A stretch of DNA of 64,000 bases, taken from Ascoidea rubescens DSM 1968 (Eukaryota; Ascomycota; Saccharomycetes; Ascoideales; Ascoideaceae). The notes under the pieces were generated by a model that saw only the letters and a list, made by a program, of their open reading frames with translations, did not search any database and was not told the DNA's origin. Made by a program: the position numbers and the translations under genes. The stretch's first letter is position 1; each line of letters starts with the position of its first letter. Below are positions 40,944 through 50,469 of the stretch, piece after piece. The DNA is taken from assembly GCF_001661345.1 (NCBI RefSeq), contig NW_017962920.1, forward strand, positions 600,489 to 664,488, given 5' to 3'.

Positions 40944-41788
40944 TTTTAAATAGATTTATTTGGAATTGAAAACAACTAGTAATACTCGGTTAGACTTCTT
41001 CGCCAGATGACAATATCTCTGCTCAGTGCTAAATTTCTCTAACTTTCAGGTTTAAAATTTCAGCACCAAGTTCTTTGAGGATAATCTCTTTAATGCATTT
41101 AAGGGCTATTTACTGAAGTGAGCCCTATATATATACATGTGACATGTGCCATTTTTGAAAACTGGATACAATTGTGAAGCAGCATCCACAGCAATGGTTT
41201 TGATGTCACCATCAAGCCATAGACACGTTGACGTGCATGAGATAAGATCCTCGGTTATGGTTTGTAACTGCTATCCAAATCGGGTAATTTGTCACCTTAA
41301 TGCCCCACAGCCAACTATAACAGTAACTATTCAAATTGGTCTTTATAAGAATATTGAATTTGGAAAGTATAATTGATAAAAATTTATATAACTGTTAGTT
41401 ATTTATCTATATACGAAGCAATGTGTTTTGTAAAGTGATAAATATTTTTAAGTGCCACCCAATCTGGGTAAAATCAACATTTAAAGTTCAGTAATTGTGT
41501 TGCCAATGCCATAATTTAAAATGCAATCAATAGGACTTGAACTGAAGAGTAGAAATATAATAAAGTAAAGTATAATAAAATAAAATAAAAAAAAAAAACA
41601 ACAACTAATGTTAAAATTAATGTCAAAACTAATGATTTAGAAAAAGAAATTCAAATGAGAAAAGAATTGAAAAGAATTGTTTTTATGAAAATATAAAATA
41701 TTTTTTATGCTGCTCTCTTATATTTTTTTGAGAGAGTTTTTTTATTGCTATTGTAATTGGTTTTAATAAACAATCATCATTGAAGCAC
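40944..41788. promoter_or_regulatory. RPS12 promoter and UBP8 3' flank
   Basis: The RPS12 side contains the inverted pair AGGGCTA (41102-41108) and AGCCCTA (41121-41127), followed by a (TA)n box at about 41127-41135. The rest is AT-rich, with an AATAAA/ATAAAGT-type run at 41560-41600, and holds no supported gene. Confidence 0.5.
41102..41127. promoter_or_regulatory. Tbf1-like bipartite site upstream of RPS12
   Basis: AGGGCTA and AGCCCTA lie in inverted orientation 12 bp apart, about 160-185 bp upstream of the RPS12 start codon. In Candida albicans, ribosomal protein promoters are known to use Tbf1 at palindromic sites of this kind. Binding here is inferred. Confidence 0.6.
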
Positions 41789-44098
41789 CTAAGGAAATTG
41801 GTGGATTATATAAAATAGTAGATAAGCATTGGATGACAAAACATCCTTTTGGGAAATTAATGTTATTAATGAGTCATCGAATTTTAGCCATTCACCATTA
41901 CTATTTTTAATTATAGCAATATAATGGCCTGTGTTGACTGAGCCTGAATGGCAGATTATTGCAAATAATTCATAAGTTAGTTTGCCAAAATGTTCATCGA
42001 TTTCATTATCGTGTTTTGGTTTGCTATTACAATTGTTGTTGAAGATGGTGTATTTTTTCATGTTTAAAATAAATGGAAAGTTGATGTGGATATCTAATTT
42101 TGCAGTCGAGGTTCTAGTATGTTCGAATCTTTTTAATTGTAGTGTTAAAACGGGAGGTAATTTTTTGATTGTTAATTTTTTGCTCGCAAATGTTTTCTTT
42201 AAGCAGTATGAGCAATCGTATTTGACGTCTAAATTTTCAGGGGTTGTGAATAAATCCAAGCAATCAATAATGGAGTAACTGTTATTATTATTAAAAGTGG
42301 AGGTGAAGGTGGAGGTGGAGATAGGAGTGGTGGTAGTAGTAATGTTTAGGGTGTTGGTATTGTTAGTTGATTGTTTTTTGGATTGTTTTTTGGATTGATT
42401 TATGAATTTTGAAGATATTTCTAGTGATAGATCTAGCATTGGATCGATGGTGTATGTTATTTTTTTACATTCAGAACAAGTGATTGAGCTTTGCAATTCT
42501 CCGCAGAAAGTTTTGTGAGTGATGCAATCGCAGTTCAATGGGTTGATGTTGATGTTATTTGTATTTGTATTTGTATTTGTATTGGTATTGGTATTGGTAT
42601 TGGTGTTGGTGTTGGTGTTACTAGAGCCGTTGATATCATCGTTAATATTAAGAATGTTTTTGTTTGCAATAGAGTTTTTGATATGGGATATGTGTAGTTC
42701 GTCGACAACAAATTGCCAAAATTCATGAGCGTCTTGTTCGGAATAACCAGCCAAATTTTTTTTTGAGTTCCAAGCCGAAACTAGAAAATTGGTTAGACAA
42801 AAGCCAGTGGTTGAGTTTGAGGTGAAGAAGTTTTTAAAGATTTCGTCAATGGAGCAGGTTATACAGTTTAGATTTTTTTTTTTCATAATGCAATTTTGGT
42901 GGTTGCCTAGGAGGAAATAGTTTCTAATAAAGGGATTGTGAATTAAAGATTGTAGAATTGTGCTAATGAAACAGGTTGAGCCCATGTTGATAAAGCCTCT
43001 CAAGCCAGTTGAGGCCTTAAATGAGGGTGGACGAGAGTTTTCGTTAATTAGCTTTTTGAGGTCGTTTATGTTGGAGGTGTCGCTGGATGTGTCGTTGAAA
43101 GCGGTGGGATATATGGGTAGAAAATTTGATATTAGGTTGACTTTACTAGTGTTTGAGTTGATGGAATTGAAGAAATTGAGAGAAAAGTCGTTGTTAATGC
43201 CCCATTGTTTAATTGAGTTGATTCTAATCTTTTCAAAAATAGGATGGCCAACGTAGTTTAAACAGCCAAAACAAAACATGTTTGAATTTGAGGATTGAAG
43301 AGCGAAAAAATGAGATGTTTTCCTGGAATGAGATAAAGCATGATTCACTTTATTAATATCGTTTGAAGGTATATTGATGTAGTTATCTTGATCTTTATTA
43401 TTATTGTTATTGATATTATTGTTATTATTGTTATTGTTGTTGTTATCAGGATTGGGATCAATGTTGGTTGGTATTGAATGATAACAACCGACATTTGGAC
43501 ATTGAAGACAGATGAAACTTAAATTGTTGAGGGATATGTTGGAAGAGTTGTGGTCTGAGTGGTTGTGGAGCAATTGGCAGTCGTTGCATCTCAAGTATTT
43601 TGATCTGTATCTGTATAGTTTGGAGGGATTCAAAGTATTCTTTAGAATTTTCGATTTATCATTCAAGATGAGAAAAAAGTTGTTATTTTTTGATTTATTG
43701 TTTGTGGTGGACTTATTTTTATTGGTGTTTGAAGTGATGGTGTTGGAGTTCAAATTCAAGCGTTGGAAATTTGACAATAGCGATATCTTGATGGCAGATT
43801 TGTAGTTGTTCAATAAAGGCTCTTTGGAGTCGGTTAGGAGGACCTTTTTCAAGTGGGTGCAAGGCTGAAAAGTTATGTTGTCGAGGGGATCAATTTCTTC
43901 TCTGTCGAGGTTGTAGGTGACATTGTCATAGACTAGCAATGAGGGAGAGTGCAGAGGGAGTTGCGATGAAGGTAGAATTGGGGTTGAGAACTCAGACTTT
44001 GGCTTTGATCTTGGTTTGGACTTTGACTTTGGATTGTTTGCTTTAGCTTTGGAGGAAGAGGCAAGAGAGGACGAGGAGAATTTGCGACTGGTGGACAT
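41789..44098 (-). CDS. UBP8: SAGA-associated ubiquitin protease Ubp8
   Basis: Ubp8 removes ubiquitin from histone H2B as part of the SAGA deubiquitinase module. The 769-aa protein has an N-terminal ZnF-UBP domain with CTHLKK, CNDCQLLHNH, CLQCPNVGCYH, HALSHSRKTSHFFAL and MFCFGCLNYVGH. The USP catalytic domain has the Cys box GLRGFINMGSTCFISTILQS and the His box SGSVNTGHYIAII with FDDSLITLIS. SEQDAHEFWQFVVDEL is typical for Ubp8. Asn-rich inserts, including an (NT)n run of about ten repeats (42550-42625), enlarge it beyond the 471 aa of S. cerevisiae Ubp8. An in-frame ATG at 44170 would add a Leu-rich 24-residue extension. I use 44098 because Ubp8 is nuclear and the extension looks like a membrane segment. 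Confidence 0.9.
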   Translation of the reverse strand: MSTSRKFSSSSLASSSKAKANNPKSKSKPRSKPKSEFSTPILPSSQLPLHSPSLLVYDNVTYNLDREEIDPLDNITFQPCTHLKKVLLTDSKEPLLNNYKSAIKISLLSNFQRLNLNSNTITSNTNKNKSTTNNKSKNNNFFLILNDKSKILKNTLNPSKLYRYRSKYLRCNDCQLLHNHSDHNSSNISLNNLSFICLQCPNVGCYHSIPTNIDPNPDNNNNNNNNNNINNNNNKDQDNYINIPSNDINKVNHALSHSRKTSHFFALQSSNSNMFCFGCLNYVGHPIFEKIRINSIKQWGINNDFSLNFFNSINSNTSKVNLISNFLPIYPTAFNDTSSDTSNINDLKKLINENSRPPSFKASTGLRGFINMGSTCFISTILQSLIHNPFIRNYFLLGNHQNCIMKKKNLNCITCSIDEIFKNFFTSNSTTGFCLTNFLVSAWNSKKNLAGYSEQDAHEFWQFVVDELHISHIKNSIANKNILNINDDINGSSNTNTNTNTNTNTNTNTNTNTNNININPLNCDCITHKTFCGELQSSITCSECKKITYTIDPMLDLSLEISSKFINQSKKQSKKQSTNNTNTLNITTTTTPISTSTFTSTFNNNNSYSIIDCLDLFTTPENLDVKYDCSYCLKKTFASKKLTIKKLPPVLTLQLKRFEHTRTSTAKLDIHINFPFILNMKKYTIFNNNCNSKPKHDNEIDEHFGKLTYELFAIICHSGSVNTGHYIAIIKNSNGEWLKFDDSLITLISQKDVLSSNAYLLFYIIHQFP
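42550..42625. repeat. Hexanucleotide repeat in UBP8 encoding (Asn-Thr)n
   Basis: On the plus strand GTATTT/GTATTG/GTGTTG hexamers follow each other about twelve times and encode an Asn-Thr dipeptide run in Ubp8, between the zinc finger and the later part of the catalytic domain. Length variation would keep the frame. Confidence 0.8.
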
Positions 44099-44833
44099 GG
44101 TGAACAGCGTAGGCAGCACAAGAAGAAGCGTTGTGAGAAGCAGAGAAAAGAGCTCCAAACCCAGCAACATCGGCAGGCTCAGAAAAAAAGCACCACTTCC
44201 ACCTCAGGACCCAGAAAAAAAGCGCGTCCGCAGCACTGGCTCAGACAACCACGCATAAAGACGCGTGTGAAGGTGTAATGATGCGTAATGACTAAACAGT
44301 GCGCACCTAATTGAAAGTTGCTGTGCTGTGCTGTGGTGCGCGTGCGTGCACATGTGGCGTCCCCGCACAAACGCACCGGCTGCTTATCTCCACGTGCGCG
44401 CTGCGGCCGGTGTGGAGGAGGTGCCGATGGTGCGATTGCCGCTGACCGCGTGCGATCCCGGCCGGATCAGCGCCCGAAAACGGCGTGCTGTGATTGGCTG
44501 GCGGTTAGTCACTGTGTGTAAAATTTTTCATTTTCCGCTTTTCGACCAAGGCCTTTCTTCGAGTGACAGGCAGAAAGAGCATATATAAACCACTGGCAGC
44601 TCAAATATCCTTCTCTGTTTTTGTTTTCACAGACCACTGCTTCGCTTTTTATTCTTATATTAAATTAATTCAACTAATTTAGTATAATTATTAAATTCAA
44701 CTTTAATAATTTTCTCTCTGTCTCCTTTGCGTCTTCCTTCCAGCTGTCTCACTTGTTATCTGCTTCTTATCAACGTCCTTATCAGCCCTTCACAAACACC
44801 AAATATCGCTGCCATCACCAATATCGACCCAAA
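44099..44833. promoter_or_regulatory. Divergent UBP8/STR3 promoter region
   Basis: GC-rich at about 44180-44520. It contains CACGTG at 44391-44396 (Cbf1 E-box, common upstream of sulfur-metabolism genes). The CCAAT-type element GTGCTGTGATTGGCTGG at 44485-44501 is shared exactly with another promoter at 50391. TATATAAA at 44582-44589 lies about 245 bp before the STR3 start. Confidence 0.55.
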
Positions 44834-46075
44834 ATGCCTTCCAACGATAACTACAAGTACCAAACAAAATACTCAATCGACACTGAGTTGCTCCAGTTGA
44901 GTTCTTCCGATGACCCAACCAACTCCTCAATTCCACCTTTGTATCAAACAACCACCTTCAAACAAGATCTATCCCCCAACGCTTCAAACCAGTACGACTA
45001 CACTCGTTCAGGAAATCCCACCAGATCCATATTAGAAATCCAACTCTCCAAGATCATGAAGTCCTACAGATCCTTTGTGGTTTCCACTGGTATGTCCTGC
45101 TTGGACTTGATTTTGAAGCTTCTTGAACCAAATACCTCAATCTTGTCTGGGAATGACTTGTACGGTGGTTCTGATCGTCTTTTCAAATTCTACGCAAAAA
45201 ATTTAAATTTAAACTTGTTGCAAATTGATACCTCAGTCTTTCAAAATTTCGTTGACATCTTCAACCAAAATCCTGACATCAAAATGGTTTTCTTGGAGAG
45301 TCCAACCAATCCTTTGATCAAAATCATTGACTTGAAAAAAATTGTCAATTTTATTAAATCAAACTATCCAAACTGTTTAATAATTTTTGACAATACAATG
45401 TTGTCTCCCTTATTCCTTACTCCCTTGGACTTTGGTGTTGATATTCACTACGAAAGCGCAACTAAATATCTCAATGGCCACCATGATATCATGGCTGGTG
45501 TTGTCGCGACAAGAGACCCCAAAATTGCTGATAAATTGGCCTTTACCATAAATGCAACTGGTTCTGCTTTAAATCCCTTTGACTCGTGGCTTCTAATCAG
45601 AGGCTTGAAAACTTTGTCTCTCAGATTGGAAAGACAACAAGAAAATGCTCTTAAATTGGCCAATTTCTTGGATTCCATTCCAAACTTAATTGTTCATTAC
45701 CCCGGTCTCAAATCTCATCCTCAATACGACTTGCACAAATCCTACACTAAGGGCTTTGGCTCTGTATTGTCCTTTGAAACTGGTTCCATCTCAAAATCAG
45801 AAAAGATTGTTAAAAACACAAACCTATTCTCAGTAACTGTCTCTTTTGGCTCTGTTAACTCTTTGATCTCAATGCCTTGCACACTATCCCATGCCTCTAT
45901 CGACGCCAAAACAAGACAAGAAAGACACCTTCCTGAAGACTTGATTAGAGTTTGTGTTGGTATTGAGAACTTTAACGACCTAATCAACGATTTAAAACAC
46001 TCCCTCCTAAAAGCTGGCTATAGAATCCCTTCACCGCTTGATTATGATTCCTTAACCATTCAAGCAAAGTTATGA
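44834..46075 (+). CDS. STR3: Cystathionine beta-lyase (Str3 type), with PTS1-like tail
   Basis: This pyridoxal-phosphate enzyme of the Cys/Met metabolism family cleaves cystathionine to homocysteine on the route to methionine. The 413-aa protein has IPPLYQTTTFKQ, the family hallmark YDYTRSGNPTRS, FVVSTGMSCLDLIL, DLYGGSDRLF, VFLESPTNPLIKI and IIFDNTMLSPLFLTPLDFGV. The PLP-lysine motif is SATKYLNGHHDIMAGVV. SLISMPCTLSHAS and RVCVGIENFNDLIND follow. It ends in Ala-Lys-Leu, an accepted type 1 peroxisomal targeting signal; S. cerevisiae Str3 is peroxisomal. The frame extends 27 codons upstream from a TTG; the ATG at 44834 is used. No CTG codon was found. A Cbf1-type E-box upstream fits methionine regulation. 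Cystathionine gamma-lyase (CYS3) is a less likely alternative. Confidence 0.9.
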   Translation: MPSNDNYKYQTKYSIDTELLQLSSSDDPTNSSIPPLYQTTTFKQDLSPNASNQYDYTRSGNPTRSILEIQLSKIMKSYRSFVVSTGMSCLDLILKLLEPNTSILSGNDLYGGSDRLFKFYAKNLNLNLLQIDTSVFQNFVDIFNQNPDIKMVFLESPTNPLIKIIDLKKIVNFIKSNYPNCLIIFDNTMLSPLFLTPLDFGVDIHYESATKYLNGHHDIMAGVVATRDPKIADKLAFTINATGSALNPFDSWLLIRGLKTLSLRLERQQENALKLANFLDSIPNLIVHYPGLKSHPQYDLHKSYTKGFGSVLSFETGSISKSEKIVKNTNLFSVTVSFGSVNSLISMPCTLSHASIDAKTRQERHLPEDLIRVCVGIENFNDLINDLKHSLLKAGYRIPSPLDYDSLTIQAKL

Positions 46076-47408
46076 ACAAATATCTTCACCTTTTGATCCT
46101 ATTTCGTTCACTTCTTCAATTCTTCAACTATCCAACTAGTTATCTTTCCTATTTTTGTTATTATTAAACCCTATATTTATTATCCAACTAATACTTATAC
46201 CGTTTAATCCCTGTAAACTATCCAACTAGTTTTTTCTTTACTGATTTATTTTTAATGGTTTATACAAAATTACTATCCAACTAGTAATTAATTTTATTAT
46301 TAAAATTTCAATTTTCTCTATCATTCTGTTTTTTATTTTTTATTTTACATTTTACATTTTTGTTAATGTAATCCCTATCCTGCATTTTTGAAAATTCTAT
46401 CCAACTAGAATTAAAATTATGAACTTTGTTATTTTTATACTCATTCTTCAAATGAAAGGTATCTTGAAAATGGTGTTTTTCTATATATTTTCTCCCTTGG
46501 TATTTTTTTGCTCTTATCTCTTTTATACTGGTTCTCAAAAAATTAAAACAAAAACAAAAAAGAATCCAATCTATCCAACTAGATTCAATTTTTTTTTCAT
46601 CATTCATCCTCTAAAGTTAAATTATCTTTCATATTCATTTAGTTATTAAGTCTCTTACTTATAATTATCTCTCTTTCTCTCTCTCTCTGTACTCTATCCA
46701 ACTAGATTTTTCTTCTTGCCTTATATTACCATTTATTATCCAACTAATAATTATGTAATATAAACCTACATTTAATATAGACCATTCTTAAAATTATTTA
46801 TTACTCTTTCGTAAAATGTAGAAACTATTATACATATCATGTGAAATTTAATTAAAAGTCGATATATAAATACCAATTTTATACAATCAAAATCAAAAAA
46901 TATATAAAAATTCGTTTAAAATCTCAAATATATTTTTTTTGCAAAAAAACGACATTTTAAATCTAAAAAAAAAAACGATCTAAAGAAAAGTGGTATACAG
47001 TTTGTCTTTTTGCTAAATTCGGGATCGAAATGAAGAATAAAAAGGGTAAAATTAATGCCAAAAAGTTTAGTGTCGTTCTCAACAACAAAAAACAAAAAAG
47101 AAATAATCAATTGATAGTAAGTAATAACAAAGAAAAAATTATTAAATACGAAATGGGTAATAAAAATATAAAACTTATCGAAAAAAATTTCTTGTACAAA
47201 AAAATAGGATGATTAACATCAGAACTTGGTATAAAATGGAATAAAATGGGATAGATTGGAATAAATTGGTATAAATTTACCAGTAATTTGAATCTGGATT
47301 TTATTTTCATAATTGACTATAATAAACAATACTTTCAAACCAACAAAGTGATATGTTCCATATCCAGTGGATCTTAAAACAAAAGGAAATATAATATCGA
47401 AATAATGA
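46076..47408. other. Convergent STR3/RSP5 intergenic region
   Basis: The first half holds the array of eight TATCCAACTA hairpins (46126-46750), listed separately. Between them are T-rich stretches and a (CT)n run at about 46670-46690. The second half (46760-47408) is very AT-rich. A degenerate TGGAATAAAATGGGATAGAT-like tandem run lies at about 47228-47278, close to the RSP5 stop. No protein-coding gene is supported. Confidence 0.6.
46126..46750. repeat. Array of eight hairpins with invariant TATCCAACTA core and covarying stems
   Basis: Eight dispersed copies lie at 46126-46141, 46178-46193, 46215-46232, 46268-46289, 46393-46412, 46568-46585, 46693-46706 and 46733-46750. Each has the loop TCCAAC closed by TA/TA. 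The arms outside differ: AACTA/TAGTT, TATTA/TAATA, AAACTA/TAGTTT, AATTACTA/TAGTAATT, AATTCTA/TAGAATT, AATCTA/TAGATT, TCTA/TAGA and TTATTA/TAATAA. Every arm pairs perfectly over 4-8 bp and then stops. The loop faces TCCAAC on the STR3-sense strand and GTTGGA on the RSP5-sense strand. Spacing between loop starts is 52, 38, 55, 124, 174, 123 and 42 bp. I found no further copy elsewhere in the window. Confidence 0.93.
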
Positions 47409-49991
47409 CTATTCTTGACCAAAACCAACAGTCTCTTCCACAGCTAAACTTAATTTCTGTTTTAAAGCATCAATATCAGCATATGGAGGCAAATCAACTC
47501 TATTGAAACAAGTATGGGATTTTGGTAATTGATTTGGTTCCCCTGCTTTTTCAATGGTAAATCTTCTTGGACCATCAGAACCTTGTAGGTCTTTGAAACC
47601 ATTAACGGGAATTCTTGAAGTACCTGTTGTGAATTGTAGCAATCTTGCTCTTTGTTCATTATCCCATTCTTTAATTGTTTGCCAGAACCATTGAATGACT
47701 TGATCACTTTCTTGATATCCTCTATAATCAGTGTGTTTTTTCCAATCTTCCACATCAATTTCTGAAATACCGCCGATTAACAATTCCAATTCTCTTTCAT
47801 CAAAGACATTGACTAAATCTGGAGGAATAAGTTCGTTGAAACCGTCAACAAATGCTTTAAATTGGTCTTCCACTCTTTTGTATATTTTGAATTCAGTCAA
47901 TAGTTCGACATATTCTTTTTTGTTGGATTCACCAACATCGACATTATCTCCATCAGGTTTTAGTTCAATTGTTTTAACTTCACCGAATCTTTCATCTTCG
48001 ATAGAAAAAGTGAAACCCAAATCTGTGACATCGTTATCCAATATCCATTTTAAAGAGTTATAATATTCGGCATCCACACCTTCCATATCTTGTAATACGA
48101 CTTTTCTTCTTAGCATCATTTTGTATAAAGCGCCAACGAAAAAGGTATCCAAAAATCTTCTGTGAAACACACATAAACCAACAACTCTTCCAATAAACTT
48201 AAAGTAGTTCAAATGTTCTGGATTTATGTTGGAATGAGGATTAATTTGTAATGTGTAGTTATCGTGAGCGGAATATTCAAATAGACCATAGGATGGATTG
48301 AACATTTCATGAGACAATAGGAAGAAAAATTCTCTTGAGACACCACCATAATCCAAACCTTCTTCTCCATCGAATTTGATCATTAGTCTCTTTTTCAAAT
48401 CGTCAGAGGTTTGTCTCATAATTTCTTGGTAAGCGTCTTCAAATATGTTATTTCTGCGGACTTTGATGTGGCATTGGCCAGGAATAATTCTTAAAGCAGG
48501 TTGAGATCTGAAATAAATTAATTTTCTTCTGAAATCCCTTTTATATTGTGGAACGTTTTGATCCAAAGAAGATGGTAGCCTTGGGTCATCCCAGGTTGTT
48601 GTTTTAGTATTATGATCAACAAAATAGACTCTTGCAGTGTTTGTTAATCTCATTTCCCAACCTGAGGGCAATGGACCCAATTGAGAAACTGGTTGCTGTT
48701 GAACAGTATTAGAAGAAGTAGTTGCATAACTTCTGATGTACTGTTGCCTTCTTGGGTCTACCCAGGTTGTGGTTCTAGTGTTGTGGTCAACAAAATAGAC
48801 TCTTCCATCGGGAGTTTCTCGTTGTTCCCAGCCAGGAGGCAAATCGCCTAGACCTGGAGTAGTTAAGCCAGTTGCAGACATGGACAAAGCAGTTGATGGA
48901 GAAACAGCAGGAGTAGAGTTATTTGGAGGAGAGGTGACTATTAGTGGATTAGGATTAGCATTTGAATTTAAAGCGGTTGAGGTGTTTGAAGAAGTGGTAT
49001 TGGGGTTGGAATCTGTGTTGTTTGAGGAGGATATATTTGTATTAGATTGCGAGGAATCGTTTGTCGATTGGCCAGGCAAAGTTCTATTGTAATGATTTCT
49101 TCTTTCGGCGTCGATACTGGCGTTGTTTTCAAAAGTTGGTCTCTGCCATGAAGTTGTTTTAGTATTGTGGTCAACATAGTATAGTCTACCATAGTCATCG
49201 GTTTTTCGTTCCCAGCCTGGAGGCAATCTTCCATATTGATCTTCAAAAGATGAGATTGGTCTGGTAGGCGAGGAGCCAGTGGTATTTGAAGATATTGCGT
49301 TATTAGAGGAATTGACATTATTTCTTATGGGATTGTTTATGTCGTTGGGATTGGTGGCTGTGTTGTATGAGTTTAAAGCTGATAGGGGAGTAAGAGGGTT
49401 ATTTGCAGAATGTGGAGAAAATGAAGGATGTGGAGGAGGATTTGGAGGTCTATTGAGAACAATGTTGGTGAGAGTAGGTCTGTTGTTGATTCGAGAGGAA
49501 TTGACGTTGAAATCGTTTACCGGGAATATATCGTTATTACGGCCATTGGAGCTGAAATTGTTATTTTGATTATTGTCATTTCTGTTATGAGAGATCATAA
49601 GAATGAGTTTTCCAGAGACGGAGAGGCTGTCATTGTTGCTTGATTTCAAAACTCTTGTTATGGTTTGAACGCAATTATTCAAGGACAAGTCCAAGATATC
49701 TTTGATTTTTATATTTGTCACCCCTAAGAAGCCTTGATCTTTTTTTTTGAATTTTTTTTGATCAAAGACCAGAACAGTTAGTGTACTGAGCTCTGTTATG
49801 TTGAATTCGAAGGTTTCGTTCCAATAGGGATTCAAAGTCTTTTTAGCAACCCTGGTTGTCTTTGTCTGGGAGCCATCAATTGTTAGCACAGCAAAGGGAT
49901 CTGGACTCTTGAAGACATCTCTTTTACATAACGATTCAGCTGCAACAATTTTACAAGTGATAGTTGTTGAACTTAGGCCCACTGAAGTCAT
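47409..49991 (-). CDS. RSP5: NEDD4-family HECT ubiquitin ligase Rsp5
   Basis: Rsp5 ubiquitinates membrane transporters, the Spt23/Mga2 factors and other PY-motif or adaptor-bound substrates. The 860-aa product has an N-terminal C2 domain ([32 protein letters not shown]). Three WW domains follow at about 255-285, 381-411 and 441-471 (each LP.GWE...G/AR.Y.VDHNT.TT.W). The HECT domain runs from about 520, with catalytic Cys at residue 828 ([14 protein letters not shown]), 33 residues from the end as in S. cerevisiae (C777 of 809). Extra length is in Asn/Pro/Ser-rich linkers. The frame opens at a TTG six codons upstream, but the ATG at 49991 matches the family start. A single CTG (49770-49772, residue 74) falls where S. 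cerevisiae has Gln. Confidence 0.98.
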   Translation of the reverse strand: MTSVGLSSTTITCKIVAAESLCKRDVFKSPDPFAVLTIDGSQTKTTRVAKKTLNPYWNETFEFNITELSTLTVLVFDQKKFKKKDQGFLGVTNIKIKDILDLSLNNCVQTITRVLKSSNNDSLSVSGKLILMISHNRNDNNQNNNFSSNGRNNDIFPVNDFNVNSSRINNRPTLTNIVLNRPPNPPPHPSFSPHSANNPLTPLSALNSYNTATNPNDINNPIRNNVNSSNNAISSNTTGSSPTRPISSFEDQYGRLPPGWERKTDDYGRLYYVDHNTKTTSWQRPTFENNASIDAERRNHYNRTLPGQSTNDSSQSNTNISSSNNTDSNPNTTSSNTSTALNSNANPNPLIVTSPPNNSTPAVSPSTALSMSATGLTTPGLGDLPPGWEQRETPDGRVYFVDHNTRTTTWVDPRRQQYIRSYATTSSNTVQQQPVSQLGPLPSGWEMRLTNTARVYFVDHNTKTTTWDDPRLPSSLDQNVPQYKRDFRRKLIYFRSQPALRIIPGQCHIKVRRNNIFEDAYQEIMRQTSDDLKKRLMIKFDGEEGLDYGGVSREFFFLLSHEMFNPSYGLFEYSAHDNYTLQINPHSNINPEHLNYFKFIGRVVGLCVFHRRFLDTFFVGALYKMMLRRKVVLQDMEGVDAEYYNSLKWILDNDVTDLGFTFSIEDERFGEVKTIELKPDGDNVDVGESNKKEYVELLTEFKIYKRVEDQFKAFVDGFNELIPPDLVNVFDERELELLIGGISEIDVEDWKKHTDYRGYQESDQVIQWFWQTIKEWDNEQRARLLQFTTGTSRIPVNGFKDLQGSDGPRRFTIEKAGEPNQLPKSHTCFNRVDLPPYADIDALKQKLSLAVEETVGFGQE

Positions 49992-50469
49992 AATATTGGA
50001 CGTAAACAAGATAAGAAACCGGTATTCAGGGCTTTAGGACTTAAGAAGAGAAGAAATCTTGAAAAGAAAAAACAGGGGAAGAAGAAAGAACCCACAACCG
50101 CAAAATAGTGTCTTGTGATAATATCGTTGTCAATATTACTAGCAGTGCTAACTCTTCAAGCAGCTTTCTGGTTTGCTGTTACTGATTATATCTGGGTGGA
50201 TTGGAGGTGAGACCTTCTCCAAGCAAAAGACAGCGCTAGGGGGCTGTACGGCACGTGCTATACGGCACGTGAAGCTCCCACTGTTTGGATGCGGGTTCGA
50301 GTCTCGCGGAAGGCGTTTCTCAGGCGGAAATTGTGCAGGAGGCCCGTTTGGGGGGCGCGAGTCGCGCATCATGTGTTTTTTGGGAGTGCTGTGCTGTGAT
50401 TGGCTGGTGGGTGCTGAAGCTATCAGAGGATATACTCGACTTGTTTTGATCAGTGAGACAATATAGAGA
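49992..50469. promoter_or_regulatory. Divergent RSP5 / mitochondrial-protein promoter region
   Basis: GC-rich at about 50210-50450. It contains an 11-bp direct repeat TACGGCACGTG at 50247-50257 and 50261-50271, each with a CACGTG E-box. A tRNA-like T arm with a Pol III B box (GGGTTCGAGTCTCGC) lies around 50291-50307. The CCAAT-type element GTGCTGTGATTGGCTGG at 50391-50407 is identical to one upstream of STR3. Confidence 0.55.
50247..50271. promoter_or_regulatory. Tandem E-box repeat (two CACGTG sites)
   Basis: The 11-mer TACGGCACGTG is repeated with a 14-bp period. CACGTG is the Cbf1 core; paired sites one and a third helical turns apart may bind two dimers. It lies roughly 200 bp upstream of the 50470 gene and 240 bp upstream of RSP5. 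Confidence 0.5.

Noticed and set aside
44099-44170. Longer UBP8 form starting at the ATG at 44170
   Set aside because: Adds a Leu-rich membrane-like segment to a nuclear SAGA subunit; the ATG at 44098 fits better. Not excluded.
46419-46649. Small ORF within the hairpin array
   Set aside because: Phe/Ile-rich product of T-rich DNA; the hairpins, not the frame, are the organised feature.
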